From Brienomyrus brachyistius (taxonomy: Eukaryota; Chordata; Actinopteri; Osteoglossiformes; Mormyridae), in assembly GCF_023856365.1 (NCBI RefSeq), contig NC_064552.1:9831660-9895659 (forward strand): 64,000 nucleotides of DNA, written 5' to 3'. The notes beneath the pieces were generated by a model. The model had not been told where the DNA came from. It did not search any database and saw nothing but the letters and a program-made list of their open reading frames with translations. Positions 27,281 to 39,442 of the stretch are shown one piece after another. The position numbers were made by a program, and so were the translations under genes. How positions within the stretch are numbered: position 1 is the stretch's first letter; each line of letters starts with the position of its first letter.

Positions 27281-27366
27281 TGTGTCATCGACTTCTGTGG
27301 CCGTAGACGTCAATGTGTCTTAGACGTCAACGGCCATAAACGTCAATGTGTCATAGACGTCAGGAG
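27281..27366. repeat. Tandem array with ACGTCA motifs
   Basis: GTAGACGTCAATGTGTC, TTAGACGTCAACGGCCATA, AACGTCAATGTGTCA and TAGACGTCAGGAGCCATA form about 2.5 units of a roughly 36-bp repeat. Each ACGTCA is a half-site of the kind bound by CREB/ATF factors. Whether it is bound is unknown. Confidence 0.7.
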
Positions 27367-28273
27367 CCATAGCTGTTTGGAGACATCAGTAGGGTCAGTA
27401 TGAGATGTGGAGGCCAGTCACACAGTTTTTCCCTTTCAGAATCAAGCACTTATAAAATACGTTGTTTATATTTGCATCTAGGAACGTGAAGTGATGGATT
27501 TAGAGTGCAGTTTGTCTGTTGAAAGTGTCCAGGTGCATAAACTGGATGACTTACAGAAACTCCATTATCTCTTGACATTTGAATATTTAATTATTCCGTA
27601 TTCTTCTTTAATAATTAAAATGAAGCGCAAGCTACAAATATGCCATCCGCTGAAATCCTTTCTGGGAAAGTCCTTCTCTAAAAAGAAGCACGCGCGATAC
27701 ATTTCCGCATCTATTACACATTGACTCCTGTGCCATTATTTCCGTTTGATCAATGGGGAGAGAAATCTGGAAACACGAGGGTGCTTTTCTCCTGTGGCAG
27801 ATGCATCATGAGATGCATCATCCCCCCCCCCCCACACTGGTCTGTGTGCCACCTGACGCCGCCGTTTGGCTAATATAGAGTAACATGGGAGGGACGCGCC
27901 CTGTGACTACTGTGGGTAAAAATCTGATAGCTGCAGCTGCCTTATAGAGCGAGTGGATGCACATTCCATTGTCAGTAGCAATGGCCAGCCCTAAAACCAG
28001 GAATCGAGGAATGCCCCAACCTTATGTCAGGACCCTCTTAGCTCATGTACTGAGCTACAGATGCGGAGGGTAATTAAAGCACCACACAATATTTCATCAT
28101 GGAAATTTCTGTAGGCAAACTATTGACCAACGGCTCATTTTTTTCTAAACAAATTTTTTTTCCAGATATAGAATGGCTTCTGCACATACAGTATGCGTGT
28201 GCATACTTTTGTCTAAGCATAAATTTAATATTTATAAATTATTTTTGTTCATTGTAACCCCCACCAGGAGCAC

Positions 28274-28583
28274 CAGTATGGGTAGCACTGGCTCCTCACA
28301 TATCCAGGATTGGGAGTTCAGATCCTCCTTCAGCTGGGTGTGTGTGCAGTTAGCATGTTCTTCCTGGGTCATGTCTGAGTCCTCCTGCAATCTAACCGGA
28401 ACATCTCTGAATAACCTGTAGTGCCTGATAGTGTGTATGGACCCTGCGATGGGCTGGCATCCAGGGTGCACCGCAGCCTGTCGGTCTGATTCACCAGGTG
28501 CTGCCGGGGGGTGGGTTATACAGTAGGTGACCCTGACCAGGATAAGCATTTGGATGGATGGATGGATGGATGGATGGATGGAT
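28274..28583 (+). repeat. Fish dispersed repeat copy
   Basis: GGGTAGCACTGGCTCCTCAC, GTGTGCAGTTAGCATGTTC, CTGCGATGGGCTGGCATCC and a (GGAT)n tail (28551-28583) match the repeat class at 28834. Confidence 0.75.
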
Positions 28584-28833
28584 AAAAATAATACTGGAAT
28601 AGCTTTGAAATCTCTCTATTTAAAATAAAGTTATGAATAGTTCATGTGATGTTAGATAAATACACCAGACTCTTCGACAAATGTAATTAGCCTGGGGATG
28701 TTTTCATGAACGTTCTTCAGGTTCCTTTAGTGATTTAGTTGCAGGCTTCAGAGCAGTTTTTACACTGGGGTGTCCCTGACTGCACCTTTTACCTGTCTGA
28801 CAGAAAAAAAATCACCTCCTAAGTTTTAGTTTG

Positions 28834-29196
28834 GGGCAGCATGGTGGTGCAGTGGTTAGCACTGTTGCCTCACACCTCTGGGACCTGGGTTCGAGTCTCT
28901 GTCTGGGTCACATGTATGCAGAGTTTGCATGTTCTCCCCATGTCGTCGTGTGGTTTCCACCGAGTACTCCGGTTTCCCCCCCCCCACAGTCCAAAAACAT
29001 GCTGAGGCTAATTGGAGTTGCTAAATTGCCCATAGGTGTGCATGTGAGAGTGAATGGTGTGTGAGTGTGCCCTGCGATGGGCTGGCCCCCCATCCTGGGT
29101 TGTTCCCTGCCTCGTGCCCATTGCTTCCGGGATAGGCTCCGGACCCCCCGCAACCCAGTAGGATAAGCGGTTTGGAAAATGGATGGATGGATGGAA
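28834..29196 (+). repeat. Fish dispersed repeat, best preserved copy
   Basis: It starts GGCAGCATGGTGGTGCAGTG, has a tRNA box B-like GGTTCGAGTCT near 28890, then GAGTTTGCATGTTCTCCCC, CAGTCCAAAAACATGCTGAG, CATCCTGGGTTGTTCCCTGC and GATAAGCGG, and ends in (ATGG)n. It is the reference copy for the other fragments in this window. The 28831-29209 ORFs on both strands lie inside it and are not genes. Confidence 0.85.
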
Positions 29197-29360
29197 GTTT
29201 TAGTTCCAAGTCCTTTATGAATTCGAACAGATTATGCTATTGGTTGCATCATGATAAATAACATGCATCAAAGTGAGACTGAAGGGTGCTTTGGGAACAA
29301 ACTGCTTCACCTAGGTAGAAGGAACAGTCAACAATGCTTGTAATCCTATTGCTTTAGGGA

Positions 29361-29514
29361 AGTGTTTCCCAATTTGGACCTCGGGGACTACAGAAAGTCC
29401 ATGTTTTTGCCATTTTTCCCTACCAGGACCTGGAGGGAGCAAAAATGTGGACTGTCTGGCAGGGAGCTCAAAGGGAACAAAAATACGGACTGAGAACCGG
29501 ATTGAGAAACACTA
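29361..29514. mobile_element. Hairpin (MITE-like) element, second copy
   Basis: AGTGTTTCCCAATTTGGACC at the left is the imperfect reverse complement of GGACTGAGAACCGGATTGAG...AAACACT at the right. The interior CAAAAATGTGGACTGTCTGG matches the element at 20172-20302. Confidence 0.7.
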
Positions 29515-30197
29515 CTTTTTGGCATTATGTTCCCACATGGATGCTACTGACTGAAGGAAAGGAGTCCTGATGTGCCAGTCAGTTTGTACAACATGGGTCA
29601 TTTGATTAACCAAGACAATAAATAAAACACATCGATGGCCCCGGCATCTAGACTAATCTTTGAGAAAATTCAGGCGAATATCCTAATAGATCAAGTACTA
29701 TTGTCCGTATTAAATGAAATTTGTGAAAATACAATACAATTCACAGTCCATAAACCTGTTGGGCTTTGCAGATGTTCAGCAAGTTTTCTGTTTTGTATCT
29801 GTGGGGCGTTTTCCCAACAAGTGTGTGAGTCTTTTACTTTTTTATCCCGAGTTAATTTAAAATTACAAAACATTTTTAACTTTTGTTAAAAAAACAGGAT
29901 TGTTGACAACTTTTCATTTTACAAGGTTCCCTTTACTTGAAAAAAAAAAATGGCATGTATTTCTACCTGATAGAGGCTGTAAATTAAAATAAATCTTGCC
30001 CCATTTGGAATGGTACTCAGAAACCAATTACTATCCATAAAATCTTCATGAACTGGACAGCTGGACATCTGACGAGCTCCCCGCAGGAGACCTCATCCGA
30101 ATTACGATGCCCAGGCATCTAAGGATGAATCTACCACACATGGTAATTATTAAAGGTCAAGGTGAACAAATTCAACTGTCACAAATAATATGTGAGC

Positions 30198-30512
30198 TGT
30201 CACGTGTGTTGATTTCAGCTGTGTCACGTCCTGAACACCATGTCTGCCTCATGTGGCCCTGAGGGGTCACACCTAATACTTGTTGCCCTGCGATAGTCTA
30301 TAAATTTAAGTACCCCTTTGTCTCGTCCTCGCTAGTCCGGTCATTGACGTTGAACACTCACGTGGCCTGCGCCCCTCCTTGCTTCACTCCTCCCATGTTT
30401 GATCCCTTGCGATCTTGTTTAATTCCCGTGGTTGTTCTTTAGATTTCAATAAACCTCCCCCTGTTTTGCCAAAATGCCTGCCCTCGAGTCTTTCGTCTCT
30501 CGATGCATGACA
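30198..30512 (+). mobile_element. Probable solo LTR
   Basis: The segment starts TGTCACGTG and ends GCATGACA, so the ends form the short inverted repeat TGTCA/TGACA typical of retroelement LTRs. A TATAAATT-like box (about 30299) and an AATAAA (about 30449) are spaced as in an LTR with U3, R and U5. No flanking coding sequence is present, and a target duplication is not clear. Confidence 0.6.
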
Positions 30513-31408
30513 ATCTGGACATCACAGTACACTTCAGTATTGGGGTTGGTTATAAACAGATCAGTTTAAGTGTCAAAGGACAATGTAGTTTATGCGTCAC
30601 TAAAATGTTCTTTATGTCTTTAAAACCATTAGCTACCTAATAAGGAAACTGAAAAGTGTAAATTAAAAAACCAAAAATTTAATCTAATGTTATTTAGAGT
30701 GTGTGTATTGCCCACAAACGGAGAGTTCACTAAGAATGAATATCACTAGTACGTTCACTAACCTGGAATATATTCAGATGCAGTTTTGTCACAGTGATTA
30801 TCTTCGCGTGTGCTAAGTGACTGCTGTCCTGTTCGCTGTTCACTTCATGGTGCGTGTAATTTACGATGGACTATTTCAAACACATGGATGTGTGATCATT
30901 TTTATTTGCACCAAAGGAATGCATGGCCCATCAGAAACGTCAGATCACACAAGCAAACAGGAAATGTGACAGATTCATTTGGATGAAAGTTTTCAGTGCC
31001 TGAGGCAAGGAGACAGAAAGACTGGTTTTCTTTTATAAATAGTCTGATGGATGCTCTAATGTTTGCTGAGCAATCCTTTCCCGTTTTATCCCCACGCAAC
31101 GCGGCGTCCTGCCCTCACGTGTCAGGCGTCAGCTGTCCTGTGTGAACGCAGAGGGCTTGAAAGGAGAGCCCACATATCTGGACTCTTTGGTCACTGCGCA
31201 AGGCCACCGAGCATTGTCCAGAATCGAGTTTCAGGCCGACTCATACTGTCAGGAAGGAAGGACATTTGAAGGCATCTCCCTTCAAAAATCCGAGTGACAT
31301 CAGTTTGTGGTCAACTGCCCCCCCATGTGACAGGGCACCTTTCTCGTGGGTGGGAGGTGGCCGGCGACCCAGGATGGTGCATGATCTCATTCGCGTGCTC
31401 ATAACACA

Positions 31409-31415
31409 TATAAAA
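31409..31415 (+). promoter_or_regulatory. TATA box of ANKRD1
   Basis: TATAAAA followed by GG lies 77 bases before the ANKRD1 start codon, leaving room for a short 5' UTR starting near 31440. An E-box CAGCTG lies near 31130, and one GGAATG (TEAD/MCAT half-site) is at 30916. ANKRD1 is known to be inducible and YAP/TEAD responsive, but these upstream motifs are single and unproven. Confidence 0.75.
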
Positions 31416-31491
31416 GGTGCTTGACTGCGACAAATCAGGACAGGCTAGATACGACAGACTTCCACAGAGGATCACTCAGCATAGAGCAGAC

Positions 31492-34309
<2,818 letters not shown>

Positions 34310-34465
34310 ACAGACAACGCAGACAGAAGTTCATACTGGTAATGGAATAACCATTGTATACGACCCTTTTTAACTGACATTTCCAATACTGTCTCGAGAC
34401 AGCAGGGCTGACTTGGAAAGAAGCTACAGTTGATCATGCGTGCAGAGAATATCTTGATTTTTATT

Positions 34466-34471
34466 AATAAA
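34466..34471 (+). terminator. Proximal poly(A) signal of ANKRD1
   Basis: AATAAA lies about 157 bases after the ANKRD1 stop codon and would give a short 3' UTR. Confidence 0.5.
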
Positions 34472-34927
34472 CGTTATTGAAGATGGTGCGGCAGGGATGT
34501 GCGCCATGAAAATCTGGCAACAGAATGCTGGTCTGGGAAACTGGGCTGCTGAATATAGATGAGATCTAAATAACGTACTCAGGCTTTGTCCTTCAAGTAA
34601 CACAAATAGGGGGGACTTTATTTTTATAGATCAACTGCTATCACCATAGTACTACATGGAAATAACAAGTGGGCGTGTTCCTTGAAAGGCGAGACAAATT
34701 TAGACTGACGGCAGGCTAGGGAAAAAAATGTAAACAGTATGTTTTGAGAACCAAAACAAAGTGGTTTGTAGAATGTTTTGAGCACGGGAAGGCTGTCGTC
34801 CAAACCGGAAAGATTCAGACAGACGGACATGGACACTTCTGGGATTTAATGCACTTGCTGAAGTCATTGTAATTTTTTGTACTTAATGTAAAATGCTCTG
34901 TACATTTTATTTGAATATTTTGTTTTA

Positions 34928-34933
34928 AATAAA
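34928..34933 (+). terminator. Distal poly(A) signal of ANKRD1
   Basis: AATAAA in TTTTAAATAAACATTTT is followed within 30 bases by a T/GT-rich stretch (TTTTTCTTGTCTG), the usual downstream element. It makes a stronger candidate than 34466 and gives a 3' UTR of about 640 bases, ending some 300 bases from the RPP30 stop. Confidence 0.6.
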
Positions 34934-35245
34934 CATTTTAACTGATTTTTCTTGTCTGAGCGCCCTCCTTTCGTCTTACGTCTTGTATACCTTTCTTTTT
35001 TTGGCTGCTCTTTGTCCTTATGAATGCGGCGACGCAGTCATGTCTACGCATCTTAACGCAACTCATTTCATACACACTGCCCATAGATCAGGCATCCTAA
35101 CAGACTCATTACACACTTCAGATTAAAATCTGGGCAATACGCAAGAAAATACATTTTTTAAAAATAAACTGCTCTTAAAGATCTCTGGTATGGAATCAAA
35201 CAGTTTCCCCAACACCTGTGATAGCAATAATCAGGTTAAACCGAG

Positions 35246-38200
35246 TCACACGGTGTTAACTTTAGCTTTCTTTGCCGCTGGAGGTTCCCTGTCGTCATCT
35301 CGCCCTTCCGCAGCGGGCCGCGTCCTCTTCGTTGTGTGTATGATCCCCAGGGCGGTCTTTCGGGTTTCTGCGGAAAAGCAGAACATTAGCCCGCTTGTAC
35401 TTAACAGGCAGAACGGGACCCTCGGGCACGCCTTTACACTCAGCTGAAGAGACCCATTCACCACATTCCAGACGCATCAAAACAAGCGTCGGAAAGAATA
35501 ACGGCAGGTCACTGAAATACAGCCTGGGGATCGAAACGGATGCTTTATCGGAGGTGTGCGGTGCTGTCGTACCTCCGTGCAACAGGACGGCGCGGCAGTT
35601 GGTAGAAACAGCGGCCTTGGCATCTCCCTCAGACAGTCCGAAGAGCAGCCCCCTGAGCTCCCAGTTCAGGATCAGAGCGGTATTTCATTCACATGGTACG
35701 GCTCTGCGGTCAGCAAGACCAGCAGCGGGCAACTAATGACCTCAGCACATCAGACCTTACAGAAGGCTGCCCACTGTAGCGGAGATCGTGTCCTTAATGA
35801 CTGGCAACATAAAACTGCCATGAACTTACACACTATAGCTCAGCGGTGCTGAGAAGCTTCTAGTAGAGAAGCAGCAGAAGCAATAAAAATTGCGGGGAAT
35901 TTAGCGATTAAACACGTTTGTATTTCCGATTAGGTAAACTGACTTGCGAGGCATGGGGGTCAGAGGGTAACTTAACACTGCCACCTGACATCTCTGGGAC
36001 CAGGGTTCGAACTTCCGCCCTGGTTCTGCATGTGTGGGGACTGCATGTTCTCTCTTTGCTGCTGAGGAATTTCTGCCATCTTGCATAGAACCCGCAGCTA
36101 TAAAAGATGGATCGATATACCGAGTTTTATCAAGTAATACAACTGAACAGATCTTTGACAAACACCCGTTTTCCAGAAAGGATACAAATTCGCAATGTCG
36201 TAGGGTCCTCTTAACTCAAGGGGCTTGAAACAGAGAAAAACACTGCAAATGTAAGTTTGGTATAATGATCCAAAGGCAAAAAAGCAAGTTTGCTTTTGCT
36301 GTTCGATGTTCATATTCAAAATTTCCGAATAAATCACAATTTCTTTAAAGGAAAACACTAAAAATTCTCATTATTAAAATACTCAAGTGTAGCTGCTTCT
36401 GTTCCAGTTGTCAGTTGATTAGAGAGTGGAAAAAAAAACACTGGGCCTGTAGTAATGTCATCCTTTTTTGTATGCTGATATTTCGACATGATGGAACTTA
36501 CCATTTCAGCCCCACTAGATACAATTACATTCTGTAAAGAGAATTAAAAAAGGGGGACTTTAAACAGAATCTATGAACACACACATCAGCATCGTTGTTG
36601 CATCACACTCGCCTTTCCTTTGCACGTCTCCATCAGATTGATGGCGTTTGAGATGGTGTATCTTCTCATGGTCGAGTCCTTGATTGCCGAAGCATAGCTA
36701 ATCTCAAAGAACACTCCTCTCTCAATTGCCTAGGAAAACAGAATAATTAAGGATAAAGCAACTCCTGTTTATTCAACCAGATTAATAATCACAATATCAA
36801 TGTTTACCATGAAAAGAATAGCTATGTCATGCTCAGAATACTAACAGAGCTTAAAGGTAGCATAAGGAAATTTATTTCTGCTATGCTATTACCGCTACAT
36901 TAACATTTTATGTAGAAATACTGTTAATTTTATTTTTAAAAAGCTGATAGGAAGATTTCTCCTTTCTTTCTGGCCTGGAGGCTGCAGGCACAAGGCAGGG
37001 AACAACCCAGGATGGGGGGCTGACCCATCGCAGGACACACTCGCACCCCATTTACACCTACAGGTAATTTGGTAACTCCAATTAACCCCAGCATGTTTTT
37101 GGAGTGGGGGGGTGGGGGGTGGAATTCAACCATATGGGGGAAACATGCAAACTACACGCATGTAGCCACGGCGGCGACCTGAACCCAGAGGTGTGTGGTC
37201 CCTGTGCCACCACTAAGCCAGGGCATACTACCTCCCGTATAATTAACGTCCCCTGACAACCTTTGCACGCCTTACACCAAAAACCGGGGGTCTCTTAAAG
37301 TGAAAGGGCTGCTTCTCAGTCACCGCCACACAAATAATGTCAACATCAAAGGTCATGCAGGCGGCCTGTTTTAGGGGGGTAAGAAAAGAAGAGTTAGTCA
37401 AAAGGGAAGGTACAACACAGGAATATCTGCGATCTGTGACAAGTATATATATATATACATACTGAATATATCATTTCAAATTTAACTCACGTGAAATAGC
37501 TTCTCCGTTTTAGGATACACTGCCACTATATCATAGGACTTTAACTCTGAAGTGGGTCTCTGTAACGACATTGCACTTATAAACAAATAATCAAACTATG
37601 AAAAACACTGCACATACGAATGCTACATACTTACAAAGTGAGATGCGTCAGAGATCATTAGCGTCAGCCGGTTTAACACTTTGATTGGTTTTGACGTACC
37701 CTAAATTATTAAAAATGGGTCAATGCTACAGAGCACAGCTAAAAATACTGAATGTAGTATGAACAAAATATTATGTTACCTGTACAATAGGAAACTGGTC
37801 AAACAACTCTGAAACACACTTCGGCTTTGCAATTTCCTGAAAATATTAAGCAGATAGTCAGTAAACACTGATGGAGGAATCTTATTTGGGTAACCAGGAA
37901 CACAACTGAGTGTCATTCACAGTTAGGGCGACCAGACAATCCATGCCATGGAGGACACTTTCAGCTATTTCAGGTTTACTTTAGGTTTACCTTTACTACT
38001 TTAAACTATTTAGCCAAGCGCAGGAGCATTTAAGTTCTTGCATTTAGACTGAGTGTGACATAATCGATCTTCGATCTTCAGTGTACCTGAATTCTGACAC
38101 AGCCACGGATCTGATTCATAGCATTTAATCGCATATAATTACTGATACAAACCAGTGGTGATCGTGTTTCACCATTACGTACGTATAAAAATGGGAGCAA

Positions 38201-38789
38201 TGTACTTGGTACAAAAACGTCCATCTTCACAGTAAATCCATTCACGTTGAAATTTATATGAAAATCATTTACCTGCTTTTTTGGTTGGATCTCAACGAGG
38301 TGATTTATGGCAACGGTAGAATAGCCAACTAGAAAACAAAAACACTTTAACTATAACACTTTCAAGCACATGATAGTTGACTACATACAATGCAGTTAGG
38401 TGCAACTGAATATAAATAATTTTTATGTGTGGATTAATTGGCAGTTCAAATTAGCCTCTGCTAAACATGCTTGCAAAATATCTACAATAATATACTACAA
38501 CACGATTCGATAAGAAGGCAAGTGCGATACTATAATATTAATCAGAAACACGTTAAACTGTCAAATGGTAAATATTAACAAAATAGTAACCTCATTGCCA
38601 GACGAACTACAAACCAGGCTGCCATACAACGCAAAGGAACTAATAAGACAGAATACATACTCTGTTCCTGCTAAAACTGCTAAACACAATTGTTAAGTCA
38701 TACTCACGATGAGCCGCCGTTTCAATAAGACTCTGCAGCTTTTTCTTGTCATTTGTGTTACTAATGTTTAAATCAGCGAACGCAACCAT
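35246..38789 (-). CDS. RPP30: Ribonuclease P/MRP protein subunit p30
   Basis: Eleven coding exons on the minus strand: 38789-38708, 38328-38273, 37836-37780, 37700-37635, 37559-37491, 37365-37276, 36729-36613, 36531-36502, 36223-36186, 35652-35573 and 35367-35246. They total 807 nt with no frame break, or 268 aa, exactly the human length. Recognisable blocks are MVAFADLNI (start), YSTVAINHLVE, PIKVLNRLTLMISD, YDIVAVYPKTEKLFH, FHFKRPP, AIKDSTMRRYTIS, ELRGPYDIANLGLLFGLSE and a basic tail with PAAKKAKV. Rpp30 folds as a TIM barrel, pairs with Pop5 in RNase P and RNase MRP, and supports tRNA 5' maturation and rRNA processing in the nucleus. Intron 7 has a GC donor. The gene starts about 250 bp from KIF20B exon 1 on the other strand. 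Confidence 0.97.
35940..36105 (+). repeat. Fish dispersed repeat fragment in RPP30 intron 9
   Basis: GAGGCATGGGGGTCAGAGG, ACCAGGGTTCGAACTTCCGC (box B-like) and GGGGACTGCATGTTCTCTC match the head of the 28834-29196 repeat. It is antisense to RPP30. Confidence 0.6.
36938..37240 (-). repeat. Fish dispersed repeat in RPP30 intron 6
   Basis: On the minus strand it reads ...GTGGTGGCACAGGGACC, GTTTGCATGTTTCCCCC, AACATGCTGGGGTTAATTGG, CCCATCCTGGGTTGTTCCCT and GCCTGTGCCTGCAGCCTCC. It is a near full-length copy of the 28834 element, lying in the same direction as RPP30 between exons 6 and 7. Confidence 0.75.
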
Positions 38790-39043
38790 GTTTGAACATG
38801 TGCCGCATCGAATTAGGCAGGAGCTTATGGGACTTGTAGTTAATACCTCATACCACTCCCATGAGCCTTTGCGATAATGCGTGCCCGCCGATTGGTCAAA
38901 TTTAAAAATAAGACCGCGGCACATCGGTATTCATGAGGGACGGTGTGGCTGCCTTTCATTTTTTTCTCTTTTTGTCTGTCGCAAAAAGTGACTAAATTAT
39001 TGGTAGACGTTAGTTTTGGCATTGGTTAAGGGATCTCTGCAAC
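38790..39043. promoter_or_regulatory. Shared divergent promoter of RPP30 and KIF20B
   Basis: Only about 250 bases separate the RPP30 ATG (38789, minus) from the first KIF20B splice donor (39043, plus), so both transcripts must start inside this gap. Two inverted CCAAT boxes (ATTGG at 38891 and 39021) and a CpG-containing CGCGGC patch near 38915 are present, and no TATA box is evident. CCAAT boxes bound by NF-Y are common in promoters of G2/M genes such as KIF20B. A TTTAAA at 38901, ten bases from the first CCAAT box, could be a weak cell-cycle homology element. Confidence 0.75.
38950..39043 (+). other. KIF20B: KIF20B 5' non-coding exon
   Basis: CTGCAAC|GTAAGT at 39043/39044 is a near perfect donor just upstream of the first coding exon (acceptor at 39441). 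The 5' limit is not visible and 38950 is approximate. Confidence 0.55.
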
Positions 39044-39442
39044 GTAAGTGTCCCCTGTTTGTTTTTCTTTCATTGTGGCTTGCAGTCCGTTAAAATGAAA
39101 GCATTCGTGAGCTGTTGTTCAAGGTTAGCTAAAGGTAACTAAATGGTGGACTGTAGTTAACTGGCCTGGTCTTTAAAAAGAGCTACACAGCAGTCATATT
39201 TAGAGTTGCTATAAAAAGCCTTTCAAGAAATAAAATATCGAGAACTCGAGGAACAGTAGCTGCTTGGTCACCACGCTCCCAAATCGTTGTTTTGATTTAT
39301 ATGTGTCGGTTGACGCGCTCGTTTATTGTTGAGGACTGCATCTGACAAAGTGGCGCCGGCGTCGTGGTTAATCTGAGGCTGTCAAAGACGCAGTCAGCAT
39401 TCTTTCCCGTCCATCAATTATATCGGTTTTACCCCGTCCAGC

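Larger units (their letters stand above)
15801..31400. other. Intergenic region, repeats only
   Basis: No exon with family-level similarity or a consistent splice pattern is seen across about 15.6 kb between the PCGF5 promoter and ANKRD1. The region is AT-rich with many dispersed repeats, listed separately. Two less repetitive, GC-richer parts (25.8-26.6 kb and 31.0-31.4 kb) remain unassigned; the second lies directly upstream of ANKRD1 and could hold enhancers. Confidence 0.6.

Noticed and set aside
28831..29209. ORFs of 62-81 residues on both strands
   Set aside because: They are contained in the best preserved fish dispersed repeat and mirrored at its other copies.
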